Of a stretch of 64,000 nt of DNA, positions 24,317 through 33,818 are shown in pieces. Within the stretch, counting starts at the first letter, position 1. Each line of letters starts with the position of its first letter. The stretch is from the NCBI RefSeq assembly GCF_027257845.1, contig NZ_JAPVOT010000017.1, positions 1 to 64,000 on the forward strand, read 5' to 3'. Source of the stretch: Alteromonas sp. BMJM2. GTDB lineage: Bacteria; Pseudomonadota; Gammaproteobacteria; Enterobacterales; Alteromonadaceae. A program made the position numbers and the translations under genes. Under the pieces are notes generated by a model that did no database searches, was not told the origin of the DNA, and was given only the letters and a program-made list of their open reading frames with translations.

Positions 24317-25924
24317 CTAAAACATCTCTACCTCTAGTTCATCGAGTACCATTGCACCTCTTTCGTTTTCGGCAAAATAGAGTTCATATTTCAGATTATC
24401 GACATAGATTTCCCAATAATCGCCAAGTGCAAAAATGTTTTCTTCACCGAATAACGCTGTCACATCTTCCTCGTTCATACCAGCGCGCAGAGGTCCGAAG
24501 GTCCATTTGCCCTTAGGTGGCACATTTTTAAAAAACGAGTCTCTTACTATTATTTTTCTCAGTGTTTTGTTGGAATACACCATAGCCAGGCTTCTGTCAT
24601 AGATATGCAGTGTCTTGTCTTGATAACCACGCGCTGCAAGTACGGGAGCAAAGGAAAATTGGTCTATAGTAATGGGCTCTAGCGTTTGAGATGCTTCGGT
24701 GAGGTCGCTGTGTATTTTTTCGTAGATACTCGGCTTCGAATTCGTTATTTCAGGAGCTATTTCAGAATCAGCTGTAGGATCATTGCCATCAAGGTACCCA
24801 TAAGCAAAGTCTTTTGCGACGTAACGCTTGTCTCCATTAGCTATCTCAAGGGTTAATCCGATATCAATAAAAACGCCATTCTTTGCTGCTAGTCGAGAGG
24901 TATATTCTTCTTTTAGATTGCCATCGAGTTTGGCGTCAAAGGATTTTACATCGTCCCCTCTGCCAATGGAGCCGTTCACTTGCCATGCAAGAAATGGCCT
25001 GTCATCAAACTCGAAATAATTAATCAAACCAGCAGAGAGCCACGTGTTATGACTCTGTATGCTTTTTACTTTGTTGTTTCGCACCACAATCCATAGGTTT
25101 CGCCCATAGACATATAAGGTGTCAGTGTCATTGAGAATTAACTCGGCGGTAGGAGTGCCTAATGTTTCAAGCAGCATAGATAAATCATCTTCTACCTTTA
25201 CCCCAAATACGCCGTTATCGTAGGAAATTACTTGGTTTTTAAGCTCAGGGTTTTGTACCTCCTTCTTTCCGCCTATTGCATAGTCGGCAAAATCAAAGGT
25301 CATGTCTCGTCCCTTGACGACGGTACTGTACTCGTAGGACATACTTACCTTGGTAGTACCAAGCAAACGATTTCTCTTTACGCCAATTTTTGCTAACGCC
25401 TTGGAGTTACAGCTGCTTATTAGCGCGGCACTCACAATAGTAGTGTCTAGAGCAGTTGTTTTTGAATTAGTAGTGTCGGAAGCAGTAGAGTCGGAATCAG
25501 CAGTGTCGAGCTTTGCAGCGGATGTTTTTTCAAAAGAGCGGGTTTTGCTGGAAGCCTCTTCATTCCCATCGCTATTATCAGAGAGCTGTTCGCTGGATAC
25601 GAGTACAATTTGATTGGCACCAAGCTCTTTTGCATCAAGAAGTGCAGCTTGCTTTAATAAGGATAATGCATCGGTGTTGCCATCTGACTGGGTATGTTTG
25701 CCCGAGACGCTTGAGGAGTTCGAGCCTTTTTGTGAATCGTTATCACTATGTGATAGCCGTGAGGCGGCATCCTGTAATGTAATTTCTTTCAATACTTCAT
25801 AATTACAGTCCGGGTAGCTGTTAATAATTGGGATAGCCTCTGACTGCGCTTCGCCAAAAGCATTAGATGAATATATTGATGCTACATAAAGTGCACTTAT
25901 TGAAAGTTGTAATATCGTTTTCAT
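24317..25924 (-). CDS. Exported protein of unknown function
   Basis: A 535-residue protein with a Sec signal peptide (MKTILQLSISALYVASIYSS, cleavage near NAFG). The first domain has NSYPDCNYEVLKEI and LLDAKELGANQIVLVSS, a pattern seen in RcsF/DUF4156-like small lipoprotein domains, interrupted by two low-complexity Ser/Thr/Asp inserts. The central part is beta-rich without known motifs; the end (LRAGMNEEDVTALFGE ... WEIYVDNLKYELYF) recalls BamE/SmpA-like folds, which is a weak resemblance. An upstream ATG exists three codons earlier; I prefer 25924 from the ribosome-site spacing. I do not recognise a family. The Asp/Ser/Thr insert at 25435-25510 has a repetitive DNA pattern. Confidence 0.65.
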   Translation of the reverse strand: MKTILQLSISALYVASIYSSNAFGEAQSEAIPIINSYPDCNYEVLKEITLQDAASRLSHSDNDSQKGSNSSSVSGKHTQSDGNTDALSLLKQAALLDAKELGANQIVLVSSEQLSDNSDGNEEASSKTRSFEKTSAAKLDTADSDSTASDTTNSKTTALDTTIVSAALISSCNSKALAKIGVKRNRLLGTTKVSMSYEYSTVVKGRDMTFDFADYAIGGKKEVQNPELKNQVISYDNGVFGVKVEDDLSMLLETLGTPTAELILNDTDTLYVYGRNLWIVVRNNKVKSIQSHNTWLSAGLINYFEFDDRPFLAWQVNGSIGRGDDVKSFDAKLDGNLKEEYTSRLAAKNGVFIDIGLTLEIANGDKRYVAKDFAYGYLDGNDPTADSEIAPEITNSKPSIYEKIHSDLTEASQTLEPITIDQFSFAPVLAARGYQDKTLHIYDRSLAMVYSNKTLRKIIVRDSFFKNVPPKGKWTFGPLRAGMNEEDVTALFGEENIFALGDYWEIYVDNLKYELYFAENERGAMVLDELEVEMF

Positions 25925-26074
25925 ACGCCTCATTCCTTATCGGCTCGTTTTTATTATTGTTATCGTTATTCTTACCGCCACTATCCTAGGTACTACGCGT
26001 TTCAAACGCTTTCAAATATTCTCAAATTTTAACCCTAGACCATTAATATACCGTAATACTATCGCGTGGATGCT

Positions 26075-26743
26075 TTACGGCTGAAAGTAAGCATTTATTT
26101 TATTCTCTAATTGCTTAAGGCGCTTTTTATAGTCACTTCGATAGTCGTCGTCAGACAATACCCGAGTTAAATCATTTTCCACATTGAGAATACGTTTTCG
26201 CAGCGCATAAAACAGTTCGCCTTCAGCGCCTCGCATAAAGACTTCGATATTTTTCAGGTCCTTAAGACAGCAATCATCAAGTGAGGTATTGAATTTTTTG
26301 CCCATGTACTCGATCATCGAGTTACTTTCTAACGATGCGCCGCTTACAGGTGCTAGCGGCATATCGTGTACGCTACTTTGAAAATTAAGGGTCTTTTCAA
26401 GTGCTGCACGCAATAACGATAAAGATGACGTGGCGGCTTGTTTTTCAAACTGTTTTAACCTCAATTCAAGTGCTAGTGCATCAGGGGTGGTGATACCGAC
26501 AATCTTTGCATCAATGAAAACAGACTTTGCACTATCGAGCTTTTCTTTTGCATAAATGAGCGTATTAACGTCAGATAAAAATTCGCCTGTCAGTTTTTCA
26601 TCTAGTAGTACTCTTGTTTCCTCAATACGTTCCGCATGGAGCGTCACTGCTGCGTTATATCGCCTTTCAGATTCACTTAATTCATTGGTGTCATTGCACC
26701 CAACTATCAAGGTTGTTAGCAATACAAAGAGTATCAAGTTCAT
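26075..26743 (-). CDS. Predicted lipoprotein of unknown function
   Basis: A 222-residue protein whose first 16 residues (MNLILFVLLTTLIVGC) are a short lipoprotein signal with lipobox IVGC. The frame stays open for 38 more codons from a TTG, but that start has no ribosome site and would bury the signal, so I use the ATG at 26743; its ribosome site is also weak. The mature part is helical and charged (ERRYNAAVTLHAERIEETRV), suggesting a coiled-coil; two adjacent cysteines (DDCCLK) lie near the middle. No family recognised. Upstream of the exported protein gene on the same strand, 150 bp apart. Confidence 0.55.
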   Translation of the reverse strand: MNLILFVLLTTLIVGCNDTNELSESERRYNAAVTLHAERIEETRVLLDEKLTGEFLSDVNTLIYAKEKLDSAKSVFIDAKIVGITTPDALALELRLKQFEKQAATSSLSLLRAALEKTLNFQSSVHDMPLAPVSGASLESNSMIEYMGKKFNTSLDDCCLKDLKNIEVFMRGAEGELFYALRKRILNVENDLTRVLSDDDYRSDYKKRLKQLENKINAYFQP

Positions 26744-27144
26744 TGAAGCGGAGAAAAACAGTCGCAACGGCAAATCCTTTTTAAAATGTGATGCTGTCTC
26801 TAGAGTAATCGGTACGTATATCAGTGTCGATAGTATTAGATTTAGCAGCAACAACAAATAAAGCGCCTGTGGATGGACTAGTTGACAGGCGAGGTAGTCG
26901 TTATCTTGAAGGCTTTCAATTTAGCTTAGACGCAGCTGCCTTGGCTGGAGTCTACTCTAGCTTGCGGGCGCAGGTGGCGAGTAGAGTGGATAAAGTCGAT
27001 AAGTAGTAAGGCTTGGGAAGCCAATCGAGGGCAAATCAATTGAAGGTAAACTCATTAAGGGTAAACCAATTCAGTACTATTATAGTGTGAGAATTAAACC
27101 ACACTGGCTATAAATACGTAAAACACAACACTCAATAATATGAA

Positions 27145-27906
27145 GTGTGTGCCGTGTTATCAAATATTATTAAGCGCTTATCAAGTGGGTTGAATAAACA
27201 GTCCCTTGCTTCTCAGCAAAACAAAAAACATATCAAAAATCACAAAAACGATGCCGTTTCTATCTGGCAAGATACCGGCCAAGTGTATTACTTAGAAAAT
27301 ACGCTGAAGCTGACTTACACCTCTAATAGCGGTGTAATGACATTAGAAAAGCTTTCTCTCAATGAATTACCCGACGTTATAAAGGCGTTAGACGCCATGC
27401 CCGCGGGCTCCCCACTTGCCAGAGCCACCGTCGCACAGCAAGATGACGCTTATGTAGTGAGTGTGTGTGGTGTTACATGGCAAAAAAGCCATGACAGCGT
27501 TCGTATTAAAGCGCTGCCAGAAGCGGCAATGCTGCGCAGCAAAACACATTGCTTTACCAAATCTCAGGCGGTATTCAAGCATGCGTTTTTACTCGAACAT
27601 GACGACCTACTCACGCCGTCTATTGGAGGCAAGAAAGAGGGAGTGTATACCTACAATCGAATATCTATAGAAGATTTTACCCAGCAGTTGGCAAGAGCGA
27701 ACGAGCGCATTGCTCCACCTATGCGTAAATCAATACCCGTACACAATGATAATTTTAAAACGGCGTTCACTGAGCATGAGCAAACAGTTATCGATGTGGT
27801 GCTTGGTCATAATGTTGAACAAAACCGCACTGAACAAAACATTAGTGATGAAAACTTCATTGGTGAAAGCGATACCGGTCGCAGCGATAAACAAATAAAC
27901 AGATAA
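27145..27906 (+). CDS. Hypothetical protein
   Basis: A 253-residue open frame from a GTG start (a second GTG three codons on is equally possible), with no signal peptide or membrane segment. The centre (TLKLTYTSNSGVMTLEKLSL, PLARATVAQQDDAYVVSVCG) has alternating strand character of a real protein. The last 35 residues are polar and repetitive (EQNRTEQNISDENF), with a 15-bp quasi-repeat in the DNA. Upstream, at 27020-27062, three degenerate 15-16-bp units of CAATTGAAGGTAAAC type are seen. No family recognised. Confidence 0.5.
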   Translation: MCAVLSNIIKRLSSGLNKQSLASQQNKKHIKNHKNDAVSIWQDTGQVYYLENTLKLTYTSNSGVMTLEKLSLNELPDVIKALDAMPAGSPLARATVAQQDDAYVVSVCGVTWQKSHDSVRIKALPEAAMLRSKTHCFTKSQAVFKHAFLLEHDDLLTPSIGGKKEGVYTYNRISIEDFTQQLARANERIAPPMRKSIPVHNDNFKTAFTEHEQTVIDVVLGHNVEQNRTEQNISDENFIGESDTGRSDKQINR

Positions 27907-28092
27907 ACGACGACGGTGTTAATGGAAAAAACAGCACCGACCATATTCACACTAAAAGTAGCTGCCCCCAAAGCTGCAGAATAGAAGACAGTGCTAAGGA
28001 TAAGTAGCTGCGCAATTCTTAGCCTAATTGATTATGTAAATGTTATGGATTTAGCCTAATATCTACCCTCTTAAACTCGGCCTAGGATTCAG

Positions 28093-28912
28093 ATGAGTTT
28101 GCACAAGTCAGCGGCAACAGTTAAAGGCGTACATCAGGAGCCACTAAAACCTGTTGCAATGGCTTTTTTCTTTTTATATCTAGTGCTTTCCTTTAGTCAT
28201 TTACTGTTACTTACCGAAAAATTTAAATGGGTGCTTGTCACATCCGCATCCATAACCGCTGTCATTAGCTTCACTCTTATGCTGACAGCACAAAATATAT
28301 CAAGTGCATGGCAGCGTTTATGGCTTGTTTCAATATTATTGCTTGGCACAACGAATAGCCTTTTACATTTATGGTTCTCTCAATCATCTGAGCAAACAAC
28401 CAATCTTTTTTAGTTATTCTTGCCAGCGGAATTGTTCTCTCGAACAGGCTGCACTGGGTGTTATTGATACTGCTAAATTGGGCGGGGTGGTTAGTCATTA
28501 ATTTAGTCGTCGAGATGTCAATGATGATGCATTTTTTAAATTACATGTGTTATTAGCTGAAGATAACTCAATAAATCAACAGGTTATGTTGGGGATTTTA
28601 AATAGCTTGGAAGTGAGTGTAGATGTCGCTAATGATGGAGCTGAAGCGATAGAGCGTTTGTCGAAGCCGAACGCGAAACATTACGACCTAGTTTTAATGG
28701 ATTGCCAAATGCCAAATTTAGACGGTTATGAGGCAACTCGTCGTATTCGCGACGGGGATGCGGGTGATGATAATATAAAGCTTCCTATAATAGCGCTAAC
28801 AGCCCACGCCATGGACAGCGAAAAACAAAAATGCATCGATGCTGGCATGAATGAATACCTCACTAAACCAGTAGACGTAGCATCACTAAAAGCCATACTG
28901 GCACTGTACTAA
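28093..28912 (+). pseudogene. Remnant of a hybrid sensor kinase (membrane part plus receiver)
   Basis: Three frames hold pieces of one gene. Frame one (28093-28413) codes a membrane domain with several hydrophobic segments and stops at a six-T run (28406-28411); adding one T lets it continue as LVILASGIVLSNRLHWVLL and LLNWAGWLVINLVV until 28556. A third frame (from about 28502 to 28912) gives a complete receiver domain (VLLAEDNSINQQ, the phospho-Asp in LVLMDCQMP, Lys in LTKPVD). The kinase core that should lie between is absent, so a large internal deletion plus a frameshift is likely. The receiver could still be made from the GTG at 28547. It converges on the large hybrid kinase gene. Confidence 0.7.
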
Positions 28913-28944
28913 ATACTTTAGCGGTAGGGGAGTCATTACCGACT

Positions 28945-31900
28945 TTAGCTAAACGTCTGCTTTAACAATCGCTTGAGGGCACTTGGTTTTACAGGTTTTG
29001 GTAAATAGGCAAGATCCATCTCTCCAGCCAACTCCCTTATTTCAGGGCTGCGGTTCGCGGTGATTAATATACGCAGCACGGGTGTGTCAGACTTAAGTGG
29101 CTTTGATGATTTAGATAATGGTGTCGATTCAGCTAGCATGACATCCATTGACTGCAAAATGTCTGTTCCGGTTTCGCCAAAATTTAGATGATAGTCGGCG
29201 ATAACAACGTCAGGCTTTTGATAGTAAGCATCAATGGCGTCTTTTTTACCTGTTGCTACAATTACTTCGGCCCCCCAATCACTGAGTAACGCCTGCATGG
29301 CCACCGCCACTTGCTCGTCGTTTTCAATAAGTAAAATTCGTGTATTCACTAAAAAGAGCGAGTGTTTATCCTCTTTAGGCGTTCTAGATTGCGCATCGTT
29401 AGGTATCCCCGCCGTTGTAATATTTGGCTCTTCATCGTTAAATGATAATATTCCTTGCCTATCTACTTTGCGTTTATTATGGGATGTGTACGCGCATTTA
29501 GGCACATTTATAGCGAAGCAGCTGCCTTTATGTAAGGCCGATTTCAGCGATACAGAATGGCCTAGTAACTTACATATCCTATCAACAATGGTTAATCCTA
29601 ACCCAATGCCTTGAGAGCTATTGGGGTTTTCTAGCTGGTTGAATTCACCAAAAATCTCCTCCTGCTGATGGGGTTCAATGCCTGGCCCTGTGTCGTATAC
29701 GCAAACATTCAGTGCAGCTTTATTGTTACTTTTACATTTCCTTACACCCACTAAAACACTGCCGTCTTGTGTATATCGTATGGCGTTGGACAGTAAGTTT
29801 TGAATTACTCTTCTAAACAAGTGCTTATCGGTGTGTGTGTAACACTTTGTTTTCACGTATTTTAAAGAAATGCCTCGCTGTGAAGCAATGAGACTAAACT
29901 CTGCCACTAATGATGAAAGCACGTCGTCTATTGCAAACGTTGCTTTGTCTGGTTTGAGAACGCCAGTGTCTAATTTCGTCATATCTAGCAACATGGAAAG
30001 AAGTGTTTGTGCGTTGTTCAGTGAGTTCACTACCCCTTCAGACAAGTCAGATAATTCACTATTTTTTGTTTTTTTCTCTAGCATTGATGCAAAGAGTGTA
30101 GCGGCGTTAAAGGGCTGCATGAGATCGTGTCCCGCGGCCGCTAAAAACTTAGTTTTACTCTCATTTGCCGCGTCGGCCTGCTGCTTGGCAAGTTGTAGCT
30201 CCTTCGTGCGGCGCATTACCCTCTGCTCAAGTTTAGACTTTGACTCTTTAAGCTCATCTTGAATGGCGATGTATTCGGTAATATCGCTGTAAGTCGTTAC
30301 ATAGCCGCCTCCGGGAAGGGGGGCGCCGTTAAGTTCTATAACTCTACCATCGTGTTGTTTTCGTATATATTTATGGCGGCTTCCTTCTCGCATAAAGTGA
30401 ATGCGTTTTTCAATTTCTTTGTCAATATGATTATGTAGTGCAGCCCCATCAGTATTGTCAGTCTCTCTATCAGAATTGACAGCTGTAGCTGAATCTTTTG
30501 TGGTTAAAGTTCTGGTTTTACTTGCGTCAGTTTTTAGCTCGTGCTTTCCAAAGAGCCCCCGTTTTGCATTGAAGCTCAGAATGTCATGAATCGACATACC
30601 AACTTTCAAAAAGCCTCGTGGGTAGCGAAATAGCTCAACATACCGCTCATTCCAAGCGAGCAACTGTAGTTTTTCATCAAGTACACTTATTCCCTGCTCG
30701 ATGTTTTGCACTGATGATTGCAGCACCTCGTGATTAAACTGAAAAGACTGGGAAGCTTCTTCCACCCAGTCTACAAGTTCAGGAAGTGAATCTGTGTTTT
30801 TATCGGCAATAGCGCCTAATAGTATACGAGCGCTTGGTCCGCCAACTTGCGCTGCAAGAAGTTGCTCTACTCGTTGCAATAAGGTGTGATTGGCAAGCCC
30901 GTTAGCGCTAGCGTCAGAGACGTCGATGGAGAGTTGATTAATTAAGGTGTCATGGCTCTTTTTGTCTAACACCCTAGAGGTTAATGACATGATGTCACCA
31001 ACGCGAATCTTTAAATAGGGCGTAGACAGTGATGTTTCTATGCTGTTACTCAACTCACCGGCATGATTATTAATCAAGCCTAGCTTGCTCACTAGTGAAA
31101 CCAGAATATACACGGCGGCGTTGGTAATAAGTGAAATAATAAAACCAATGCCTAACTGAGCATCGGTGGGTGGTGGATTAAAATAATAGCTAGACATGAC
31201 GCTAGGGTAGAGCAGAAGTGCAGACCAACAAAGAAACCCTGAAAATAAACCAGCTAGAGCGGCAGCCTTGGTACTTTTCTTCCAATAAAGGCCAAACATC
31301 AGCACGGGAAAGCACTGTCCCAACAACGCGATGGCGATCACGCCGCTTTTTACCAGCGGTGCAGCTTGGCTGACATTGAGGTGGTACCAAAGCGCCACCG
31401 ATAGCACCACTAACACGGTAAGCCTGCGAATAACGAGTACTTTATTCGTCTCAAGCGTATGGTTTGGCTCGGTTCTTAATCTCGCTTTTATCCACAAGGG
31501 CGTAACGAGATTGTTGGCAATCATAATGCCTAGGGCTAGCGTGGCCACAATTACCATGCTGGTGGTTGCAGACAACCCTCCTAAAAACGCAATGATTGAG
31601 AACAGCGTGTTTTCGGCAAAAAGAGGAAGCGCCAACACATAGGTATCTGAGCTTACGCTTTCGGGAAGCAGCATTTTGCCAGCCAGGGCCAAAGGAATAA
31701 GAAAAACGGTCATGCCCAATAAATAGATGGGGAAAAACCAGCGAGCGGTTCGCAGTTCCCCTTCGCCGTTTAGCTCGACAAAATTCATATGAAATTGACG
31801 CGGCAGTACAAACATGGAGCAAACCCCAAGCATTACGTGAGTAACATAAACAAGGGGAGCGCTGTCGGAATAGATCACTTCTCGCGCTTGTTTATTTATA

Positions 31901-32562
31901 GACGCCTTTGAAATAAGGTCGAGCACACCGTCGAACATAAAATAGCAAACAAAAATACCAATACACCACAGCGCCACAAGCTTAAACACCGACTCAAATG
32001 CAATAGTCATTAATAGGCCGGGGTGCTTGTCGGTTAAGTTAAGGGTTCGCGTTCCAAAAATGATGGCGAAAATAGCCATTAGTAAAGCCACATACATACT
32101 AACGCTTTGGCTGGCCTCGGCGGTATTGGGCGTGATCAGAGTAATACTTTTTGTAATGGCATCGAGCTGCAAAGCGATGTACGGAATAACCCCCACAAAG
32201 CACAGTACGCTAACAAAAGCCGCCACAAGGTGAGAGTGCTTATACCTCAAGCCAATAAGATCGGCGAGGGAAGTGATATTGTGTTGCTGACATAACCGAC
32301 TGATGTGCAAAATCACGGGAAATGCAAATATCATGGTTGCAATAATACCCATATAAGTAGGTACAATAGCCCATCCGTATTCAGCAGCTTGGGACGTGGT
32401 GCCAAAAAACGCCCACGACGTGCAGTGAACGCCTAAGCCTAGACTGTATAATATAGGGTGCTGACGATTGTCTTTAAGGTACCTTTCGCCCCAGAAGCCA
32501 ATAGCAAACAAAATAAAAAGATAAACGGCAACAATACTGCCTACAGACCAAATGCTAAGCAT
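28945..32562 (-). CDS. SLC5-domain hybrid sensor kinase (CrbS/MxtR-like)
   Basis: A 1205-residue hybrid kinase. Residues 1-500 have about 13 membrane segments of the sodium/solute symporter (SLC5) family (YSLGLGVHCTSWAFFGTTSQ, SLADLIGLRYKHS). A PAS region (about 610-770) includes ILDEKLQLLAWNERY-like sequence, followed by a HisKA domain with the phospho-His in AAAGHDLMQPFNAA (about residue 811), an HATPase domain (NLLSNAIRYT, DTGPGI, GIGLGL) and a C-terminal receiver (Asp in VIADYHL). This order is that of CrbS/MxtR, which with CrbR/ErdR control acetate use; a CrbR-like regulator is encoded at 22856. Alone in its operon. Confidence 0.88.
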   Translation of the reverse strand: MLSIWSVGSIVAVYLFILFAIGFWGERYLKDNRQHPILYSLGLGVHCTSWAFFGTTSQAAEYGWAIVPTYMGIIATMIFAFPVILHISRLCQQHNITSLADLIGLRYKHSHLVAAFVSVLCFVGVIPYIALQLDAITKSITLITPNTAEASQSVSMYVALLMAIFAIIFGTRTLNLTDKHPGLLMTIAFESVFKLVALWCIGIFVCYFMFDGVLDLISKASINKQAREVIYSDSAPLVYVTHVMLGVCSMFVLPRQFHMNFVELNGEGELRTARWFFPIYLLGMTVFLIPLALAGKMLLPESVSSDTYVLALPLFAENTLFSIIAFLGGLSATTSMVIVATLALGIMIANNLVTPLWIKARLRTEPNHTLETNKVLVIRRLTVLVVLSVALWYHLNVSQAAPLVKSGVIAIALLGQCFPVLMFGLYWKKSTKAAALAGLFSGFLCWSALLLYPSVMSSYYFNPPPTDAQLGIGFIISLITNAAVYILVSLVSKLGLINNHAGELSNSIETSLSTPYLKIRVGDIMSLTSRVLDKKSHDTLINQLSIDVSDASANGLANHTLLQRVEQLLAAQVGGPSARILLGAIADKNTDSLPELVDWVEEASQSFQFNHEVLQSSVQNIEQGISVLDEKLQLLAWNERYVELFRYPRGFLKVGMSIHDILSFNAKRGLFGKHELKTDASKTRTLTTKDSATAVNSDRETDNTDGAALHNHIDKEIEKRIHFMREGSRHKYIRKQHDGRVIELNGAPLPGGGYVTTYSDITEYIAIQDELKESKSKLEQRVMRRTKELQLAKQQADAANESKTKFLAAAGHDLMQPFNAATLFASMLEKKTKNSELSDLSEGVVNSLNNAQTLLSMLLDMTKLDTGVLKPDKATFAIDDVLSSLVAEFSLIASQRGISLKYVKTKCYTHTDKHLFRRVIQNLLSNAIRYTQDGSVLVGVRKCKSNNKAALNVCVYDTGPGIEPHQQEEIFGEFNQLENPNSSQGIGLGLTIVDRICKLLGHSVSLKSALHKGSCFAINVPKCAYTSHNKRKVDRQGILSFNDEEPNITTAGIPNDAQSRTPKEDKHSLFLVNTRILLIENDEQVAVAMQALLSDWGAEVIVATGKKDAIDAYYQKPDVVIADYHLNFGETGTDILQSMDVMLAESTPLSKSSKPLKSDTPVLRILITANRSPEIRELAGEMDLAYLPKPVKPSALKRLLKQTFS

Positions 32563-32639
32563 TCACCCACCTCATAAAAATCACAGATTTACGTTAACAC
32601 GATTTTCACAATAGTGAGCAGTATTCACGCTGATAATTA

Positions 32640-32902
32640 GGGCGTGTTGATTTTTGTTGTACGAATTTTGGGCTAAATGAAAGCATTTTAATCGCGAAAC
32701 AGTCCTGTAGACCTAGTGGGCTAAGTCAAAGGGCTGTGCCAAAGAGTAAAATGCTTTCATAACGCCCCCTTCGGGCAGCGCCTGTGAGCTGTTTACACTG
32801 CGTTGAATGGTTTCGATTTAGCCTGCTAGACCTTCAACTATTCGCCTTGTCTAAACAGTTCACAGACCGCTGCAAAACTGTACAGCAAAGATCAACACGT
32901 CC
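32640..32902. repeat. 263-bp structured repeat with terminal inverted repeats
   Basis: The ends GGGCGTGTTGATTTTTG and CAAAGATCAACACGTCC are imperfect inverted repeats (about 20 of 24 bases). Inside are two long hairpins: ATGAAAGCATTTTA with TAAAATGCTTTCAT, and CTGTGAGCTGTTTA with TAAACAGTTCACAG, and a small GCCC-GGGC hairpin between them. The tips of the two arms resemble each other (GACCTAG-TGGG-CTAAGTC and TTTAG-CCTG-CTAGA). No coding capacity. A truncated copy is at 6598-6685. It lies 49 bp upstream of the grpE sigma-32 promoter, in the 500-bp gap 32563-33062. MITE-like by form; origin not known to me. Confidence 0.75.
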
Positions 32903-32951
32903 TCGTTTCGAAAAAAAATTAAATTCAAACCACAAAAATTGTGTGGTTACC

Positions 32952-32979
32952 CTTGATCGCTTACAAACTAGCCCCATAA
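32952..32979 (+). promoter_or_regulatory. Sigma-32 promoter of grpE
   Basis: CTTGAT (32952-32957) and CCCCATAA (32972-32979) are 14 bp apart, a near-perfect heat-shock promoter, about 85 bp before the grpE start. Confidence 0.82.
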
Positions 32980-33062
32980 ATAAGCGCAACACAGATAATC
33001 CCTTTGTTTAGTATTGCTAGCAGATGGGTGTTGCCCAATTTATACAATGTTTGGAGGTAGGC

Positions 33063-33692
33063 ATGAGCGACAATCGCGACGTGCACGCAGATAAAGAAAA
33101 TGCAGTTGATGAAACTGTACAGGCTACTGAAGAAGTAGAAGTTGAAGGTCAGGAAGTAGAAGGTTCTGGCGCCCTTCACGATGAAGCTTCACAGCGCATT
33201 TACGAGTTAGAAACTGCTTTATCTGAAGCTCAAGCAACGATTAAAGAGCAACAAGACGGCGTTCTTCGCGCTCGTGCTGATGCCGACAATGCTCGTCGTC
33301 GCGCTGAAGGTGAAGTTGAAAAGGCCCGCAAATTCGCACTAGAGCGTTTTGCTGGCGAACTTTTGCCTGTTGTTGACAACTTAGAGCGCGCTATCGAACT
33401 TTCGGATAGCGACAATGAAGCTGTGAAGCCGCTGCTCGAAGGTGTGGAAATGACTCACAAATCTTTTATGAGCACTATTGAGAAATTTGGATTAACCCTT
33501 ATTGATCCGCAGGGCGAAACCTTTAACCCTGATTTGCATCAGGCAATGTCGATGCAAGAAAGTGCAGACCACGCGCCGAACACAGTAATGGCAGTGATGC
33601 AGAAAGGATATCAAATAAACGGCCGTTTGCTTCGCCCTGCCATGGTAATGGTATCGCGCGCACCAAGCGGTGGTGTTGATACGCAGGCGTAA
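33063..33692 (+). CDS. grpE: Nucleotide exchange factor GrpE
   Basis: A 209-residue GrpE, the homodimeric ADP/ATP exchange factor of DnaK. An acidic N-tail (1-45) is followed by the long coiled-coil (about 45-130, [19 protein letters not shown]) and the beta-wing with [17 protein letters not shown] and [18 protein letters not shown]. The frame is open to an ATG at 33024, but GGAGG just before the ATG at 33063 decides the start. First of grpE-dnaK-dnaJ, under its own sigma-32 promoter. Confidence 0.96.
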   Translation: MSDNRDVHADKENAVDETVQATEEVEVEGQEVEGSGALHDEASQRIYELETALSEAQATIKEQQDGVLRARADADNARRRAEGEVEKARKFALERFAGELLPVVDNLERAIELSDSDNEAVKPLLEGVEMTHKSFMSTIEKFGLTLIDPQGETFNPDLHQAMSMQESADHAPNTVMAVMQKGYQINGRLLRPAMVMVSRAPSGGVDTQA

Positions 33693-33754
33693 GTTGTCAA
33701 GACGACGCACAGCGAAAAAAGACACAAAATAGTCAGTTTTTTTACTGACAAGTA

Positions 33755-33781
33755 TTGAAAATAGCGGGAATAACCCCACTA
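33755..33781 (+). promoter_or_regulatory. Sigma-32-like promoter of dnaK
   Basis: TTGAAA (33755-33760) and CCCCACTA (33774-33781) are 13 bp apart, 37 bp before the dnaK start. A weak hairpin (GTCAG-CTGAC, 33732-33749) precedes it. Confidence 0.65.
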
Positions 33782-33818
33782 ATTTTACAGAATTAAGAAA
33801 CTTTTCGGAGACACGAAA

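Noticed and set aside
27140..27160. ATG at 27140 as start for the hypothetical gene
   Set aside because: It is in another frame; only GTG codons are in frame near the start.
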